Assembly (NCBI GenBank): GCA_963775245.1
Contig: CAVZID010000040.1
Coordinates: forward strand, 682,001-746,000
DNA: 64,000 bases
Source: CAVSWT01 sp963775245
GTDB lineage: Bacteria; Bacteroidota; Ignavibacteria; Ignavibacteriales; Ignavibacteriaceae
Direction of reading: 5' to 3'
Within the stretch, counting starts at the first letter, position 1. The number at the start of each line of letters is the position of its first letter. The position numbers were made by a program, and so were the translations under genes. The notes beneath the pieces were generated by a model. That model did no database searches, was not told the DNA's origin, and was given only the letters and a program-made list of their open reading frames with translations. Below are positions 26,227 through 35,656 of this stretch, piece by piece.

Positions 26227-26753
26227 AAAATCCTGAAGAAATTTATAATCTATTAAAAGAAAAATTTGGTGATGCTGTAATTGAATATTCTAACAGCCAG
26301 CCTGTAGACCCAATTATTGTTATTACACCTTTAAAGATTGATGAAGTCTGTGGTTTTCTCCATGATAATGAAAATTTACAATTTGATAGCTTAATGAATT
26401 TGTCAGGTGTAGATGATGCAAATGGAGAAACTAAAAAAGATGAAAGCGGAGCAGACACAATAATAGGCGGAACTTTAAGCGTCTATTATCATTTAGATTC
26501 AACAAAGCTTAATCATAAAGTTATATTAAAAACATCAGCAAGCATAGAAAACCCTGAAATTAATTCTGTTGAAAGTGTATGGAAATGCGCTGACTGGCAT
26601 GAACGTGAAGCTTATGATTTGATTGGAATAAAGTTTTTAAATCATCCCGACTTAAGAAGAATTTTAATGCCGTACGATTGGGAAGCCGGTCATCCTTTAA
26701 GAAAGGATTATAAGAATCCTGAATTTTATCAAGGAATGAAAGTTCCATATTAA
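26223..26753 (+). CDS. nuoC: NADH-quinone oxidoreductase subunit C
   Basis: The 30-kDa-type subunit of the connecting module. The 176 residues have the family signature ADWHEREAYDLIGIKF followed by HPDLRRILMPYDWEAGHPLRKDY. It is separate from nuoD, unlike the nuoCD fusion of enterobacteria, and lies 7 bases before it. Confidence 0.96.
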   Translation: MKNPEEIYNLLKEKFGDAVIEYSNSQPVDPIIVITPLKIDEVCGFLHDNENLQFDSLMNLSGVDDANGETKKDESGADTIIGGTLSVYYHLDSTKLNHKVILKTSASIENPEINSVESVWKCADWHEREAYDLIGIKFLNHPDLRRILMPYDWEAGHPLRKDYKNPEFYQGMKVPY

Positions 26754-26760
26754 AATTGAA

Positions 26761-27912
26761 ATGAATACAGAAACTACTGAAATAAAAGATCCGAATAGTC
26801 AAATCAAGACTGAAGAAATGATTCTTAACATGGGTCCGCAGCATCCTTCGACTCATGGAGTTTTAAGATTAGAGCTTCAGCTTGAAGGCGAAATTATCAC
26901 AAAGGTAATTCCGCATATCGGATATCTTCATCGTTGTTTTGAAAAACATGCTGAAGCAATGACATACCCTCAAGTTATTCCTTACACTGACCGAATGGAT
27001 TATCTCGCTTCAATGTATAATGAATTTGGTTATGCAGTTGCGGTTGAAAAACTTCTTGGAATTGAATTACCGGAAAGGGTAGAATATATTCGAGTAATAA
27101 TGGGAGAGCTACAAAGAATAGCTTCTCACTTGGTTGCATTTGGAACTTACGGAGCTGATATTGGAGCATTCACTCCTTTCCTTTTTGCTTTTAGAGATAG
27201 AGAGAAAATTTTAAATTTATTTGAAATCACTTGTGGCGCAAGATTACTTTATAATTACATCTGGGTTGGCGGATTATCGCATGACCTTCATCCGGATTTT
27301 ATTAGACTCGCAAAAGAATTTGTAACTTATTTCAGGCCGCAGATAAAAGAATATAACGACCTCCTCAGCTATAATTCAATTTTCATAGAACGTACTGCAA
27401 ACATTGGAATTCTTCCAATTGATACAGCTATAAATTTTGGGATAACCGGCCCAATGCTTAGAGCTTCAGGAATGAAATGGGACTTGAGAAAAAACGATCC
27501 TTATTCGGTTTACAATAAATTTGATTTTGATATTCCGGTCGGCGATGGAAGAATGGGAACTGTTGGTGATAGCTGGGACAGATATTTCGTTCGCATTCTT
27601 GAAATGGAAGAAAGTTTAAAAATTATTGAGCAAGCTTTAGAACAGCTTCCTGATGGCGATGTTACTTCAGCTATTCCCAAAAGAATTAAGCCGCCTGTTG
27701 GTCAGGTTTACGCAAGAGTTGAAAATCCTCGCGGCGAATTAGGTTATTTTATAATTAGCAATGGTACTCCAAATCCATTCCGTATAAAAGTAAGAGGCCC
27801 GTCCTTTGTGAATCTTAGTGTAATGAATGAATTATGTAAAGGACACATGGTTGCGGATATAATTACAATTCTAGGAAGTGTAGATATAGTTTTAGGAGAA
27901 GTAGATAGATGA
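26761..27912 (+). CDS. nuoD: NADH-quinone oxidoreductase subunit D
   Basis: The 49-kDa-type subunit forms the quinone-binding pocket with NuoB. The 383 residues hold MGPQHPSTHGVLRL (about 25-38), the GYLHRCFEKHAE loop with the conserved His and Glu, YNYIWVGGLSHDL, and the C-terminal VDIVLGEVDR. It lacks Ni-binding cysteines, as expected of complex I rather than hydrogenase. The ATG at 26761 gives normal length. It overlaps nuoH by 4 bases. Confidence 0.97.
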   Translation: MNTETTEIKDPNSQIKTEEMILNMGPQHPSTHGVLRLELQLEGEIITKVIPHIGYLHRCFEKHAEAMTYPQVIPYTDRMDYLASMYNEFGYAVAVEKLLGIELPERVEYIRVIMGELQRIASHLVAFGTYGADIGAFTPFLFAFRDREKILNLFEITCGARLLYNYIWVGGLSHDLHPDFIRLAKEFVTYFRPQIKEYNDLLSYNSIFIERTANIGILPIDTAINFGITGPMLRASGMKWDLRKNDPYSVYNKFDFDIPVGDGRMGTVGDSWDRYFVRILEMEESLKIIEQALEQLPDGDVTSAIPKRIKPPVGQVYARVENPRGELGYFIISNGTPNPFRIKVRGPSFVNLSVMNELCKGHMVADIITILGSVDIVLGEVDR

Positions 27913-28985
27913 TGCTGTACGATTACTTTTTCAAACTTACAAACAGTGAAATCATCTCAATTTTATTTGGGAGTGTTATTCCATTGTTCTTGCTTGTCCT
28001 TCCTTTTGTTTTGGTTGCAGTTTGGCTTGAAAGGAAAGTTTCCGCACACATGCAGGATAGGTTAGGTCCAATGAGAGTGGGCTGGCATGGATATCTACAA
28101 ACAGTTGCAGATTTAATTAAGTTGATTCAAAAAGAAGATATAGTAGCTACAGATAATGATAAAAGACTTTTTAATTTAGCTCCTCTTTTAGTTTTTGCCG
28201 GAAGCTACGCTGCTTTTGCTGCAATTCCACTAACAAGTATTTATATCGGTTCCAACATTAACTTAGGAATATTTTTTATTATCGGTATTTCCGGGATTGT
28301 AGTTGCCGGAATTTTAATGGCTGGCTGGTCTTCTAATAACAAATATTCTTTGCTTGGAGCTATGCGCTCTGCTGCTCAGATTATAAGTTATGAAATTCCA
28401 ACTATACTTGTGGTATTAACTATCGTGATGATTACCGGGACAATGAACCTTTATACTTTAAGTGAAATGCAAACCGGACATTTTTGGAACTGGATGATAT
28501 TCGGCGGGCCAGTATTAGGAGTTTCCAAATTCATTTTCATTCCTTTAATGATAATTGGATTTGTAGTTATTTATATAAGTACACTAGCAGAAGTAAATAG
28601 AACACCTTTTGATATTCCGGAAGCAGAATCAGAATTAGTATCCGGTTATCATACTGAATATTCAGGAATGAAATTCGCAATGTTTTTTTTAGCTGAGTAT
28701 GCTAATATGTTTGCCGTATCTGCGATAGTTGCAGCATTATTTTTTGGCGGCTACCAATCACCCATTGGCTATATTGGAAACACACTTCATTTACCCTGGT
28801 TAATTCCGATTGAACAATTTTTCTGGTTTGTTTCTAAAGGAACTTTCTTTGTAGTTGTTCAGATGTGGTTAAGATGGACATTGCCAAGATTAAGAGTTGA
28901 CCAGCTTATGGCTTTATGCTGGAAATATTTGATACCGATTGCATTTGTTAATTTATTGATAGTAGGCCTTATAACAGTTTTATAA
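27909..28985 (+). CDS. nuoH: NADH-quinone oxidoreductase subunit H
   Basis: The membrane subunit at the heel of complex I forms part of the quinone channel. The 358 residues show about eight membrane helices, the ERKVSAHMQDRLGPMRVGWHG loop, AEVNRTPFDIPEAESELVSG with the conserved acidic cluster, YHTEYSGMKFAMFF, and RWTLPRLRVDQLM. Two Met codons start the frame; ATGATG at 27909 overlaps the nuoD stop. Confidence 0.97.
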   Translation: MMLYDYFFKLTNSEIISILFGSVIPLFLLVLPFVLVAVWLERKVSAHMQDRLGPMRVGWHGYLQTVADLIKLIQKEDIVATDNDKRLFNLAPLLVFAGSYAAFAAIPLTSIYIGSNINLGIFFIIGISGIVVAGILMAGWSSNNKYSLLGAMRSAAQIISYEIPTILVVLTIVMITGTMNLYTLSEMQTGHFWNWMIFGGPVLGVSKFIFIPLMIIGFVVIYISTLAEVNRTPFDIPEAESELVSGYHTEYSGMKFAMFFLAEYANMFAVSAIVAALFFGGYQSPIGYIGNTLHLPWLIPIEQFFWFVSKGTFFVVVQMWLRWTLPRLRVDQLMALCWKYLIPIAFVNLLIVGLITVL

Positions 28986-28987
28986 TT

Positions 28988-29569
28988 ATGAAGCAATATT
29001 TATTAAATATTTGGAATGGATTGGTTCCGGTTTTTATCGGGATGAAAGTAACTTTAAAACATCTTTTTGTTCCTTCTGTTACAATCCAATATCCGGATGT
29101 TAAATTAAAATTACCTGAAAGAGAACGCAACCGTCTTTATGTAAATATGGATGACTGTATCGGCTGCGACCAATGTGCGCGTGCATGCCCTGTAGATTGT
29201 ATTTCAATTGAAACTGTTAAAAGTCTACCAACTGAAGATTTAGGAAAAACTTCTAACGGTAAAAAGAAGGCTCTTTGGGTAACAAAATTTGATATTGACA
29301 TTGCTAAATGCTGTTATTGCCAGTTATGTGTATTCCCCTGCCCTACTGAATGTATTTATATGACAGATGTATATGAGTTTTCAGAATTTGAGCGAAGAGA
29401 TTTGTTATATGATTTTGTGACGCTTACCCCTGAAGAAGTAATCGAGAAGAAAGATAACTTCGCAAAGATGGAAGCTGAAAAAGCAGCAAAGAAAGCCGCA
29501 GCGGCGGCAGAAGCAGCTAAAAAGAAAGCTGAAGAACAACAACAAAAATCAGATGAAAATAAACAGTAA
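28988..29569 (+). CDS. nuoI: NADH-quinone oxidoreductase subunit I
   Basis: The ferredoxin-like subunit carries clusters N6a/N6b. The 193 residues have two 4Fe-4S motifs: C57/C60/C63 with C67, and C108/C111/C114 with C118. After residue about 160 comes a tail almost entirely of Ala, Lys, Glu and Gln (AEKAAKKAAAAAEAAKKKAE), a likely single charged helix not part of the usual subunit. It lies between nuoH and nuoJ with very short gaps. Confidence 0.95.
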   Translation: MKQYLLNIWNGLVPVFIGMKVTLKHLFVPSVTIQYPDVKLKLPERERNRLYVNMDDCIGCDQCARACPVDCISIETVKSLPTEDLGKTSNGKKKALWVTKFDIDIAKCCYCQLCVFPCPTECIYMTDVYEFSEFERRDLLYDFVTLTPEEVIEKKDNFAKMEAEKAAKKAAAAAEAAKKKAEEQQQKSDENKQ

Positions 29570-29578
29570 ATAAAAAAT

Positions 29579-30061
29579 ATGTATGCTATAATATTTTATC
29601 TTTTTGCAGCAGTAACTCTTTTGTCCGCATTCTTTGTAGTGACCACAAGGAATATAGTTTACTCTGCATTCTATTTATTATTTACTTTCTTTGGTGTTGC
29701 CGGAATTTATGTTTTACTTGGCGCTGATTTCGTTGCTATTATTCAGTTGATTGTTTATGTAGGTGGAATTCTAATTTTAATGATTTTTGGTGTGATGCTT
29801 ACAAATAAAATCACAAACGTTGAAATTAAAACCGGGACAATTCAAGTTGCTCCTGCTGCTATTGGAGTCGGAGTTCTTTGGGGTGTTCTAACTGCTACTT
29901 TAATCGGTACAGATTGGAAAATAATGGATTCGTTCACTGCACCTTCATCGACTGTCAATTTAGGTATTCACTTAATGCAGGAATATGTAGTTGTTTTTGA
30001 ACTGCTCGGAATAATTTTATTAATCGCTTTAATCGGGGCTGCTTCAATAGCCAGAAAATAA
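29579..30061 (+). CDS. nuoJ: NADH-quinone oxidoreductase subunit J
   Basis: A membrane subunit of the proton-pumping arm. The 160 residues show five hydrophobic segments with the family patterns NIVYSAFYLLFTFFGVAGIY, VAIIQLIVYVGGILILMIFGVML and the C-terminal LLGIILLIALIGAASIARK. It sits 2 bases before nuoK. Confidence 0.94.
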   Translation: MYAIIFYLFAAVTLLSAFFVVTTRNIVYSAFYLLFTFFGVAGIYVLLGADFVAIIQLIVYVGGILILMIFGVMLTNKITNVEIKTGTIQVAPAAIGVGVLWGVLTATLIGTDWKIMDSFTAPSSTVNLGIHLMQEYVVVFELLGIILLIALIGAASIARK

Positions 30062-30063
30062 TT

Positions 30064-30372
30064 ATGCAAATAGGTTTAAATCATTTTATAGTTGTAAGTA
30101 CAGTGCTTTTTGCATTAGGACTGTTTGGTATTGTCACCAGGAAAAATGCAGTTATGGTTTTAATGGGAATTGAATTAATTCTTAATTCTGCAAACATAAA
30201 TTTTATTGCATTTGCAAAATTCGGAAACTTTGGTAATCAAGGACAACTAATTGCATTATTTGTAATAGTGCTTGCCGCTGCCGAGGCTGCAATTGCATTA
30301 GCTATCGTGTTAAATATTTATAAAACATTCTCAACAGTTAATGTTGATGAAATTGATACTTTAAGAGATTAA
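30064..30372 (+). CDS. nuoK: NADH-quinone oxidoreductase subunit K
   Basis: The smallest membrane subunit, an MrpC homologue. The 102 residues have three helices, with VLMGIELILNSANINFIAF (conserved Glu in helix 2) and the VIVLAAAEAAIALAIVLNIY helix with the second conserved Glu. The ending DEIDTLRD resembles other NuoK tails. Confidence 0.95.
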   Translation: MQIGLNHFIVVSTVLFALGLFGIVTRKNAVMVLMGIELILNSANINFIAFAKFGNFGNQGQLIALFVIVLAAAEAAIALAIVLNIYKTFSTVNVDEIDTLRD

Positions 30373-30389
30373 AAAAAAGATAATAAGTA

Positions 30390-32492
30390 ATGTCTGAATC
30401 TTTACTAATAATACTTGCGGTTGTTTTACTTTTTCTCCCTCTGTTTGGATTTGTTGTTACAATATTCATGGGAGAACGAATTAAAAAAGGTTTCATATTT
30501 GAAAATGTAATTATCGTATTATCATTTGTAATTGCAGTCATAATCCTTTTTTCAAAATTGGATTACTTCCCTTCAAAAACAATTGTATCACAATTTACTT
30601 GGATAGACCTGGGTAATGTTCCAATCATTGGAGCTCTTCATATTGAATTAGGAATTTTGATTGATAATATTTCCGCAATAATGCTCTTTGTTGTTTTTCT
30701 AATAAGCATGCTTGTTCATATCTTCTCTCTTGATTATATGAAAGGAGATATTAGATATAATAGGTACTTTGCTTATCTCGGCATATTTACATTCTCAATG
30801 ACAGGCATCGTTCTTACTCACAATGTTTTGATGATGTACATCTTCTGGGAACTTGTTGGTTTATCATCTTATCTCTTAATCGGTTTTTGGTTTGAAAAGA
30901 AATCCGCATCTGATGCAGGCAAGAAAGCTTTCATTGTAAATAGAGTCGGCGATCTTGGAATGTTTGCCGGAATTTTAATTTTATTTACTACTTATCATAC
31001 TTTTACTTTCGAAACTATATTTCATGAAATCTCAATCGGCCATCTTCCTTTTGACAGCACGACCGGGTTAACAATAACAGGAATATTATTATTCTGCGGC
31101 GCAATTGGTAAGTCTGCTCAGTTCCCTCTTCATGTTTGGCTGCCGGATGCAATGGAAGGCCCGACTCCTGTTAGTGCATTGATACACGCCGCTACTATGG
31201 TTGCTGCCGGTGTTTATTTTGTAACAAGAATTTTCACAATGTTAACCGGCGATGCTTTAATGTTCATCGCAATAATTGGAGCTTTATCTGCTTTTATCCC
31301 GGCTACAATTGCATTAACACAAAATGATATTAAAAAAGTTTTAGCCTACTCAACTATAAGCCAGCTTGGATACATGGTTATGGCTTTGGGAATTGGTGCT
31401 TATACTTTTGCATTCTTTCATTTAGTTACACATGCATTCTTCAAAGCATGTTTATTTCTTGATTCAGGTTCCGTTATTCATGCAATGCATCATGAGCAAG
31501 ATATTACAAAGATGGGCGGCCTTAGAAAGAAAATGCCTATTACTTATGCGTCCTTTTTAATAGCTTCTCTGGCTATTTCAGGTATTCCTCTTACATCCGG
31601 ATTTTTAAGCAAGGATGGAATACTTGCCGGTAGTTTTGCTTTCGGTTCACTAACAGGATATTGGTTCTTCGCAATTATCGGATTCTTTGTAGCTCTGCTG
31701 ACTGCATTTTATATGTTCAGATTATTAATTCTTACATTCCATGGAAAGCCAAGAGATCTGCATAAATATGAGCATGCCCATGAATCTAAATTCAATATGG
31801 CAATGCCGCTGGTTGTGTTAGCAGGCTTATCAATTTTTATCTGGTATACTCCCAATCCTTTAAATCCTGAAACAGGTTGGGTCTTATCAAAATGGGTTCA
31901 TGCACCAGAAATATCGGTTCCTCAAGAAGCGCGCTACTCATTTATGAAATCAGATACGGAAGAACCTGCTGTTGAAGCAACAACTGGAGAAGAAGAAATA
32001 ACATATTCAGAATCATATACGCATGCAATGCATTCAGCCCATTATCCTTCAATGGCATTATCATTAAGCATGGCTGGATTTGGAATTCTCTTTGCATTCA
32101 TGCTCTATCAATGGAAGAAGCTGGACCCGGACAAGATTGCCAATTCAATAAAACCATTGTACAAACTGTCGTATAACAAGTGGTATTTTGATGAAATTTA
32201 TGGAGCTACTTTTGTTGGCGGAACATTAATGCTAAGTAAATTTTTAGCGTGGTTTGATAGTACTATTATTGATGGAATTGTAAATGGCTCTGCAACAGTA
32301 ACAAGAGGCATCTCAAGATTCAGTGGCAAGTTTGATTCAATTGTTGTTGACGGACTCGTAAACTTTATGGCTTATTTAAGCGGCTTTTTCGGTTTGATTT
32401 TCAGAAGATTTCAAACCGGTAAAGTACAGACTTATTTGGTGTTTGTAATATTTTCAATTGTAATACTTTTATTTTTATTTAAGACTTTTTAG
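30390..32492 (+). CDS. nuoL: NADH-quinone oxidoreductase subunit L
   Basis: The distal antiporter-like subunit, with the long lateral helix. The 700 residues show about 16 membrane segments; IFWELVGLSSYLLIGFWFEK (pump Glu), QFPLHVWLPDAMEGPTPVSALIHAATMV, and DIKKVLAYSTISQLGYM with the key Lys are all present. A hydrophilic stretch around 515-555 is rich in Glu and Thr, a moderate insertion. The C-terminal part from about 575 forms the lateral arm and final helix. A spacing of 17 bases follows nuoK. Confidence 0.96.
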   Translation: MSESLLIILAVVLLFLPLFGFVVTIFMGERIKKGFIFENVIIVLSFVIAVIILFSKLDYFPSKTIVSQFTWIDLGNVPIIGALHIELGILIDNISAIMLFVVFLISMLVHIFSLDYMKGDIRYNRYFAYLGIFTFSMTGIVLTHNVLMMYIFWELVGLSSYLLIGFWFEKKSASDAGKKAFIVNRVGDLGMFAGILILFTTYHTFTFETIFHEISIGHLPFDSTTGLTITGILLFCGAIGKSAQFPLHVWLPDAMEGPTPVSALIHAATMVAAGVYFVTRIFTMLTGDALMFIAIIGALSAFIPATIALTQNDIKKVLAYSTISQLGYMVMALGIGAYTFAFFHLVTHAFFKACLFLDSGSVIHAMHHEQDITKMGGLRKKMPITYASFLIASLAISGIPLTSGFLSKDGILAGSFAFGSLTGYWFFAIIGFFVALLTAFYMFRLLILTFHGKPRDLHKYEHAHESKFNMAMPLVVLAGLSIFIWYTPNPLNPETGWVLSKWVHAPEISVPQEARYSFMKSDTEEPAVEATTGEEEITYSESYTHAMHSAHYPSMALSLSMAGFGILFAFMLYQWKKLDPDKIANSIKPLYKLSYNKWYFDEIYGATFVGGTLMLSKFLAWFDSTIIDGIVNGSATVTRGISRFSGKFDSIVVDGLVNFMAYLSGFFGLIFRRFQTGKVQTYLVFVIFSIVILLFLFKTF

Positions 32493-32499
32493 GTAAGGT

Positions 32500-34104
32500 A
32501 TGGAACACTTCCCCATTTTATCACTGATAACTTTTCTTCCAATCGTTGGAATGATTTTAATAATGTTCATTCCTAAAGCGCAAGAGAAGGCTGTTAAAAA
32601 TTTAACCCTGGGTATAACCGGTATACAATTGCTGCTTTCGATTATAATTCTTGCGGCTTTTGATTATACCAAAGGAGGAATTTTTGATGCAAGCTCATTT
32701 CAGTTTATCGAGAAGTTTAGATGGATTGATATTTCCGGCATGTCATGGATAGGAAGAATTAAAATTGATTATTTTCTTGGAGCAGATGGAATAAGCGTTC
32801 CGTTAATATTCTTAACCGCTCTAATTACTTTTATTGCTACACTTGCTTCGTGGAATATTTCAAAATCTGTTAAAGGATATTTTGCGCTATTCCTCTTACT
32901 TGATACAGGCATGCTTGGCGTTTTTGTATCTCTAGATTTCTTCTTATTCTATATCTTCTGGGAATTAATGCTGCTTCCAATGTACTTCTTAATTGGAATC
33001 TGGGGCGGTCCAAGAAGAGAATATGCGGCAATCAAATTCTTCCTTTATACTTTGCTTGGAAGTGTATTTATACTGCTGGCAATAATTGGATTGTATTTCA
33101 GTTCGATGGAAACACTTGCCGATGGAACTAGAGTATTTACATTTAACATGCTTGAGTTGATGAATACTCATAATTATTTAAGCACTGGAATTTTATCTCC
33201 TCTTAATCCAAATAATTTACGGCTGTATGCATTTCTTGCTTTGTTTATCGGGTTTGCAATCAAAATACCTATGTTCCCTTTCCACACCTGGCTTCCCGAT
33301 GCACACGTTGAAGCACCAACTGCAATAAGTGTTATTCTTGCTGGTGTGTTATTGAAGATGGGTACTTATGGAATTCTTAGAATATGTTATCCAATGTTCC
33401 CGGAGATCACGAGGCAATTAGCCTGGTATATCGCTCTGTTTGGAATGATAAATATTATTTACGGGGCGCTGTGCGCGATGGCGCAAAAGGATTTCAAGAA
33501 GCTGATAGCTTATTCATCTGTGTCGCACATGGGATTTGTATTACTTGGTATGGCGGCACTTAATACCATGGGAATTTCTGGTGCCGTACTTCAAATGTTC
33601 AATCACGGTACAATCACAGCAATGCTCTTCATTATTGTTGGAATAATCTATGACCGCGCACATACAAGAGGTATTGAAGAATTTGGAGGTCTTGCAACTC
33701 AAATGCCTATTTACACCGGCTTCACAACTTTAGCATTCTTCGCTGCAATTGGATTGCCTGGTTTAAGTGGTTTTATTTCCGAAGCTTTCATATTCTTCGG
33801 TGCATTTGGATTTGAGACCATCAGAATTATTGCTATAATTTCAACTTTAGGAATTTTACTCGGCGCAGGCTACATGCTCTGGACTTTGCAGAGAATTTAT
33901 CTTGGCAAGCTTAATGAAAAATGGAGAGGGCTTCCTGATTTAACTTTGAGAGAATATTTCATGCTTGTTCCGTTAAGCCTGGTTGTAATCTTTTTAGGTG
34001 TTTACCCGGCAGCAATGCTTAACTTGATGAACACATCTGTTAATTCTATGGTTCATTTTTTAATTAAGTCTCAAACTTTCTTTAGTTCAATAGGAAGTTT
34101 TTAA
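32500..34104 (+). CDS. nuoM: NADH-quinone oxidoreductase subunit M
   Basis: A middle antiporter-like pump subunit. The 534 residues have about 14 membrane helices, the IFWELMLLPMYFLIGIWGG motif (Glu), MFPFHTWLPDAHVEAPTAIS, DFKKLIAYSSVSHMGFVLLG (Lys) and QMFNHG. It starts 7 bases after nuoL. Confidence 0.96.
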   Translation: MEHFPILSLITFLPIVGMILIMFIPKAQEKAVKNLTLGITGIQLLLSIIILAAFDYTKGGIFDASSFQFIEKFRWIDISGMSWIGRIKIDYFLGADGISVPLIFLTALITFIATLASWNISKSVKGYFALFLLLDTGMLGVFVSLDFFLFYIFWELMLLPMYFLIGIWGGPRREYAAIKFFLYTLLGSVFILLAIIGLYFSSMETLADGTRVFTFNMLELMNTHNYLSTGILSPLNPNNLRLYAFLALFIGFAIKIPMFPFHTWLPDAHVEAPTAISVILAGVLLKMGTYGILRICYPMFPEITRQLAWYIALFGMINIIYGALCAMAQKDFKKLIAYSSVSHMGFVLLGMAALNTMGISGAVLQMFNHGTITAMLFIIVGIIYDRAHTRGIEEFGGLATQMPIYTGFTTLAFFAAIGLPGLSGFISEAFIFFGAFGFETIRIIAIISTLGILLGAGYMLWTLQRIYLGKLNEKWRGLPDLTLREYFMLVPLSLVVIFLGVYPAAMLNLMNTSVNSMVHFLIKSQTFFSSIGSF

Positions 34105-34149
34105 AATAATAAGAGAATAAATTTTTAAAAATTTAATCAAGTTGATAAA

Positions 34150-35094
34150 GTGAATTTAAATTATATCATAGACAGCCTTTACTTATTCAAGCCTGAAATA
34201 GCTATCTCATTAACTTTAGTTTCAGTTGTGACATTGGATTTAATAATGGCTAAAAACAAAAAGTATCTTCCCTATATTTCACTTTTTGGATTAATAGTCA
34301 CAGCTTATTTTGTAATTGGCCAGTTTGATTATAATACTTTCGCTTCGGTTTCATCAAGCGGCAATAAGGGGCTAGTTAGCGTTGATGCTTTTGGAGCTTT
34401 CTTTAAGCTGCTTGTGATTTTAGCATCAGTTTTAGTAGTAATCTTTTCTATTTCCTCTAATGAAATAAAAGTTGCGTTTGAAAGGCATGGAGAATATTAT
34501 GCTTTAATATTCGGAATGATTCTCGGAATGTTTTTTATGATTTCCTCTGCTGATTTAATTCTTATGTACCTTTCATTGGAATTGGTTTCTTTATCATCGT
34601 ATGTATTAGCAGGCTTCACAAAAAAATCAATGCGAAACAGTGAGGCTTCATTAAAGTATATTATATACGGCGGCGTTTCATCCGGAATAATGTTATTTGG
34701 AATTTCAATTATTTACGGGCTTACCGGAAGCACAAATATTTATGAAATAAATTCTTTAATTCAAGCACCGCAATTTCAAAGTTTAACATTCATTCTCGCC
34801 GGTATTTTTATTTTTGTTGGAATCGGTTATAAAATTTCTGCTGCTCCATTTCATTTCTGGACACCTGACGTCTACGAAGGCGCACCAATTACAATTACTG
34901 CTTACTTATCAATTGCAAGTAAAGCAGCCGGCTTTGCATTATTGATCAGATTCATAAAAGTTACTTTCGTTAAATCAGTAAGCGCAGACGGCTATTGGGA
35001 GTTAATAAATATTATTGATTGGAAGTCATTCATAATTCTTATTTCCATTTTGACCATGACTCTCGGCAACTTTGCAGCATCTGTGGCAAAGTAA
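34150..35094 (+). CDS. nuoN: NADH-quinone oxidoreductase subunit N, N-terminal part (frameshifted)
   Basis: The first 314 residues of NuoN from a GTG start: LYLSLELVSLSSYVLAGF with the pump Glu, SAAPFHFWTPDVYEGAPITITAYLS, and TMTLGNFAA. Translation then reads SVAK and stops at TAA 35092-35094. The rest of NuoN, starting ALWQSNMKRLLAYSS, continues in the next frame. Removing one base at 35079 or 35080 would join the parts into a normal protein of about 500 residues. Either a real mutation or an error in the sequence; the second half is intact, which favours error or a very recent change. Confidence 0.9.
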   Translation: MNLNYIIDSLYLFKPEIAISLTLVSVVTLDLIMAKNKKYLPYISLFGLIVTAYFVIGQFDYNTFASVSSSGNKGLVSVDAFGAFFKLLVILASVLVVIFSISSNEIKVAFERHGEYYALIFGMILGMFFMISSADLILMYLSLELVSLSSYVLAGFTKKSMRNSEASLKYIIYGGVSSGIMLFGISIIYGLTGSTNIYEINSLIQAPQFQSLTFILAGIFIFVGIGYKISAAPFHFWTPDVYEGAPITITAYLSIASKAAGFALLIRFIKVTFVKSVSADGYWELINIIDWKSFIILISILTMTLGNFAASVAK

Positions 35095-35656
35095 TATGAA
35101 AAGGCTTTTAGCTTATTCAAGCATTGCACATGCCGGTTATTTATTGCTTGGTTTAACGGTTATGTCTAACCAAGGATTGATTGCCATCATGATTTACTTC
35201 GCTGTTTATGCTTTCATGAATCTCGGAGCCTTTTATGTTGTAATGCTGATAGCAAATAAAATCGGCAGCGAAGATTTAGATGATTACAAAGGACTTGGAT
35301 ATTCAAATCCCCTGCTTGGAATTGCATTAGCAATATTCTTAGTTTCATTAACCGGACTTCCCCCTACAGCAGGATTTATTGGCAAGCTGTATATATTCAT
35401 GGCTTTGGTTGATGCTAAAATGATTGTTGTTGCTGTAATCGCATTATTAAATACAGTTGTTTCACTTTACTATTACATACGCGTTCTAAAAAATCTTTAT
35501 ATACAAAAAGGTGAAAAAGAAGTAGCTCCTTTTTCAATCCCCATTGGCAATACAATTGTGATAATTGCATTGCTTACTCCAATTTTACTATTCGGAATTT
35601 ACTTTACACCATTGGTAAACCTTGCCAGGACTTCAATCGGGTTGTTAGGTTTTTAA
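35072..35656 (+). CDS. nuoN: NADH-quinone oxidoreductase subunit N, C-terminal part (frameshifted)
   Basis: This frame carries the remainder of NuoN: NMKRLLAYSSIAHAGYLLLG with the key Lys, IYFAVYAFMNLGAFYVV, LVSLTGLPPTAGFIGKLYIF, and the last helices. The first residues before ALWQSN are not native. There is no ribosome binding site before it and no real start codon (TTG at 35072 lies inside the upstream frame), so it is expressed only if the break at about 35079 is a sequence error or is bypassed. Confidence 0.88.
   Translation: MQHLWQSNMKRLLAYSSIAHAGYLLLGLTVMSNQGLIAIMIYFAVYAFMNLGAFYVVMLIANKIGSEDLDDYKGLGYSNPLLGIALAIFLVSLTGLPPTAGFIGKLYIFMALVDAKMIVVAVIALLNTVVSLYYYIRVLKNLYIQKGEKEVAPFSIPIGNTIVIIALLTPILLFGIYFTPLVNLARTSIGLLGF

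Noticed and set aside
35072..35094. Programmed +1 frameshift in nuoN
   Set aside because: There is no slippery run or upstream stimulator such as the RF2-type CTT-TGA site; a plain one-base change fits better.
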